This document shows, in pieces, positions 5,282-5,476 of a stretch of 5,476 bases of DNA (positions within the stretch are counted from its first letter, which is position 1; each line of letters begins with the position of its first letter). The DNA is taken from positions 1-5,476 of the forward strand of contig CAZGDY010000109.1 of the NCBI GenBank assembly GCA_964524965.1. The letters are read 5' to 3'. Source of the DNA: Kmv34 sp964524965 (GTDB lineage Bacteria > Aerophobota > Aerophobia > Aerophobales > B3-G15). The notes under the pieces were generated by a model. That model did not search any database and was not told the origin of the DNA. It was given only the letters and a program-made list of their open reading frames with translations. The position numbers and the translations under genes are program-made.

Positions 5282-5476
5282 TTAAAGACTCTTTCCAAAG
5301 CGATAGTCCGGAATAAGGCTAAGAGAAGGTATCTGATGAAGTAGATCATTTCTCTCCAGCTGTTTTTCATACTCCACTATATGCTGAAGGCTGAGCTGAC
5401 CTATTTTTTTTCTTTTAGCTCTTAAAACAGCATTTTTGCCTGTTCTTCTTCCAAAAACAAAAATATCAAGCAAAGA
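5282..5476 (-). CDS. C-terminal end of a second fumarate-reductase-type flavoprotein (5' part off the right edge)
   Basis: The last 64 codons of a gene entering from the right edge; the frame is open to the edge, and the apparent TTG start near 5473 is an internal Leu codon. The visible start SLLDIFVFGRRTGKNA matches the helix after the conserved GANRLGGN box in FrdA/SdhA/TfrA-type flavoproteins (NALLDCLVFGRRAG). The end, roughly LIPDYRFGKSL, recalls the LPDYR tail of TfrA-like proteins. It stops at TAA 5282-5284, 14 nt before the iron-sulfur gene, which is the standard flavoprotein-FeS pairing of this enzyme class. The corresponding stretch of the left-hand flavoprotein (GALLDCQVFGKIAGDSALRK) is similar but clearly diverged, so the cluster encodes two paralogues. 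Substrate-binding residues are outside the window. Confidence 0.75.
   Translation of the reverse strand, partial: SLLDIFVFGRRTGKNAVLRAKRKKIGQLSLQHIVEYEKQLERNDLLHQIPSLSLIPDYRFGKSL

Noticed and set aside
5282..5473. A stand-alone 63-residue protein starting at TTG
   Set aside because: The frame stays open to the window edge and the sequence is the internal C-terminal part of a flavoprotein, so it is a partial gene.

Overview
The window is a compact bacterial redox gene cluster read almost entirely on the minus strand, so transcription runs from high to low coordinates. Start signals are of the AAAGGAG / AAGGA / GAGGA type, gaps within transcription units are 14-19 nt or the genes overlap, and coding G+C is moderate (about 50% in a sampled line of the reductase gene, falling to about 23% in AT-rich patches). 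Iron-sulfur and flavin proteins dominate, which points to an anaerobe. I cannot name the taxon from the sequence; a Gram-positive-like or uncultured thermophile/subsurface lineage would fit, but that is inference.

Layout in order of transcription. (1) 5476-5282: the C-terminal end of a fumarate-reductase/succinate-dehydrogenase-type FAD protein that runs off the right edge. (2) 5267-4527: its likely electron-transfer partner, a soluble protein with one [2Fe-2S] and two [4Fe-4S] motifs. (3) About 4519-4001: an AT-rich break in the operon. It holds a decayed C-terminal piece of a large serine recombinase and a short plus-strand reading frame (4104-4394), and both seem to be cut at the same point near 4336. 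(4) 4000-2624: an old-yellow-enzyme-type (NADH:flavin oxidoreductase family) reductase with a C-terminal iron-sulfur motif. (5) 2627-2379: an 82-residue protein that is essentially only the four-cysteine N-terminal domain of glutamate-synthase small-subunit-type proteins; it overlaps the reductase by ATGA. (6) 2304-1531: an NADP(H)-type short-chain dehydrogenase/reductase. (7) 1511 to the left edge: a second, nearly complete fumarate-reductase-type flavoprotein lacking the usual fumarate-site motif.

The set of enzyme classes (C=C reductase of the old-yellow-enzyme family, ketone/alcohol short-chain dehydrogenase, fumarate-reductase-like flavoproteins, dedicated FeS carrier) resembles, at family level, known gut-bacterial reductive pathways such as equol formation from daidzein and the bile-acid bai genes. 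The most economical reading is a pathway that moves electrons into, or out of, C=C and C=O bonds of a multi-step carbonyl substrate. The substrate cannot be named from sequence. The most unusual points are the stand-alone GltD-type iron-sulfur domain with its apparently interrupted tail, and the recombinase scar splitting the cluster.
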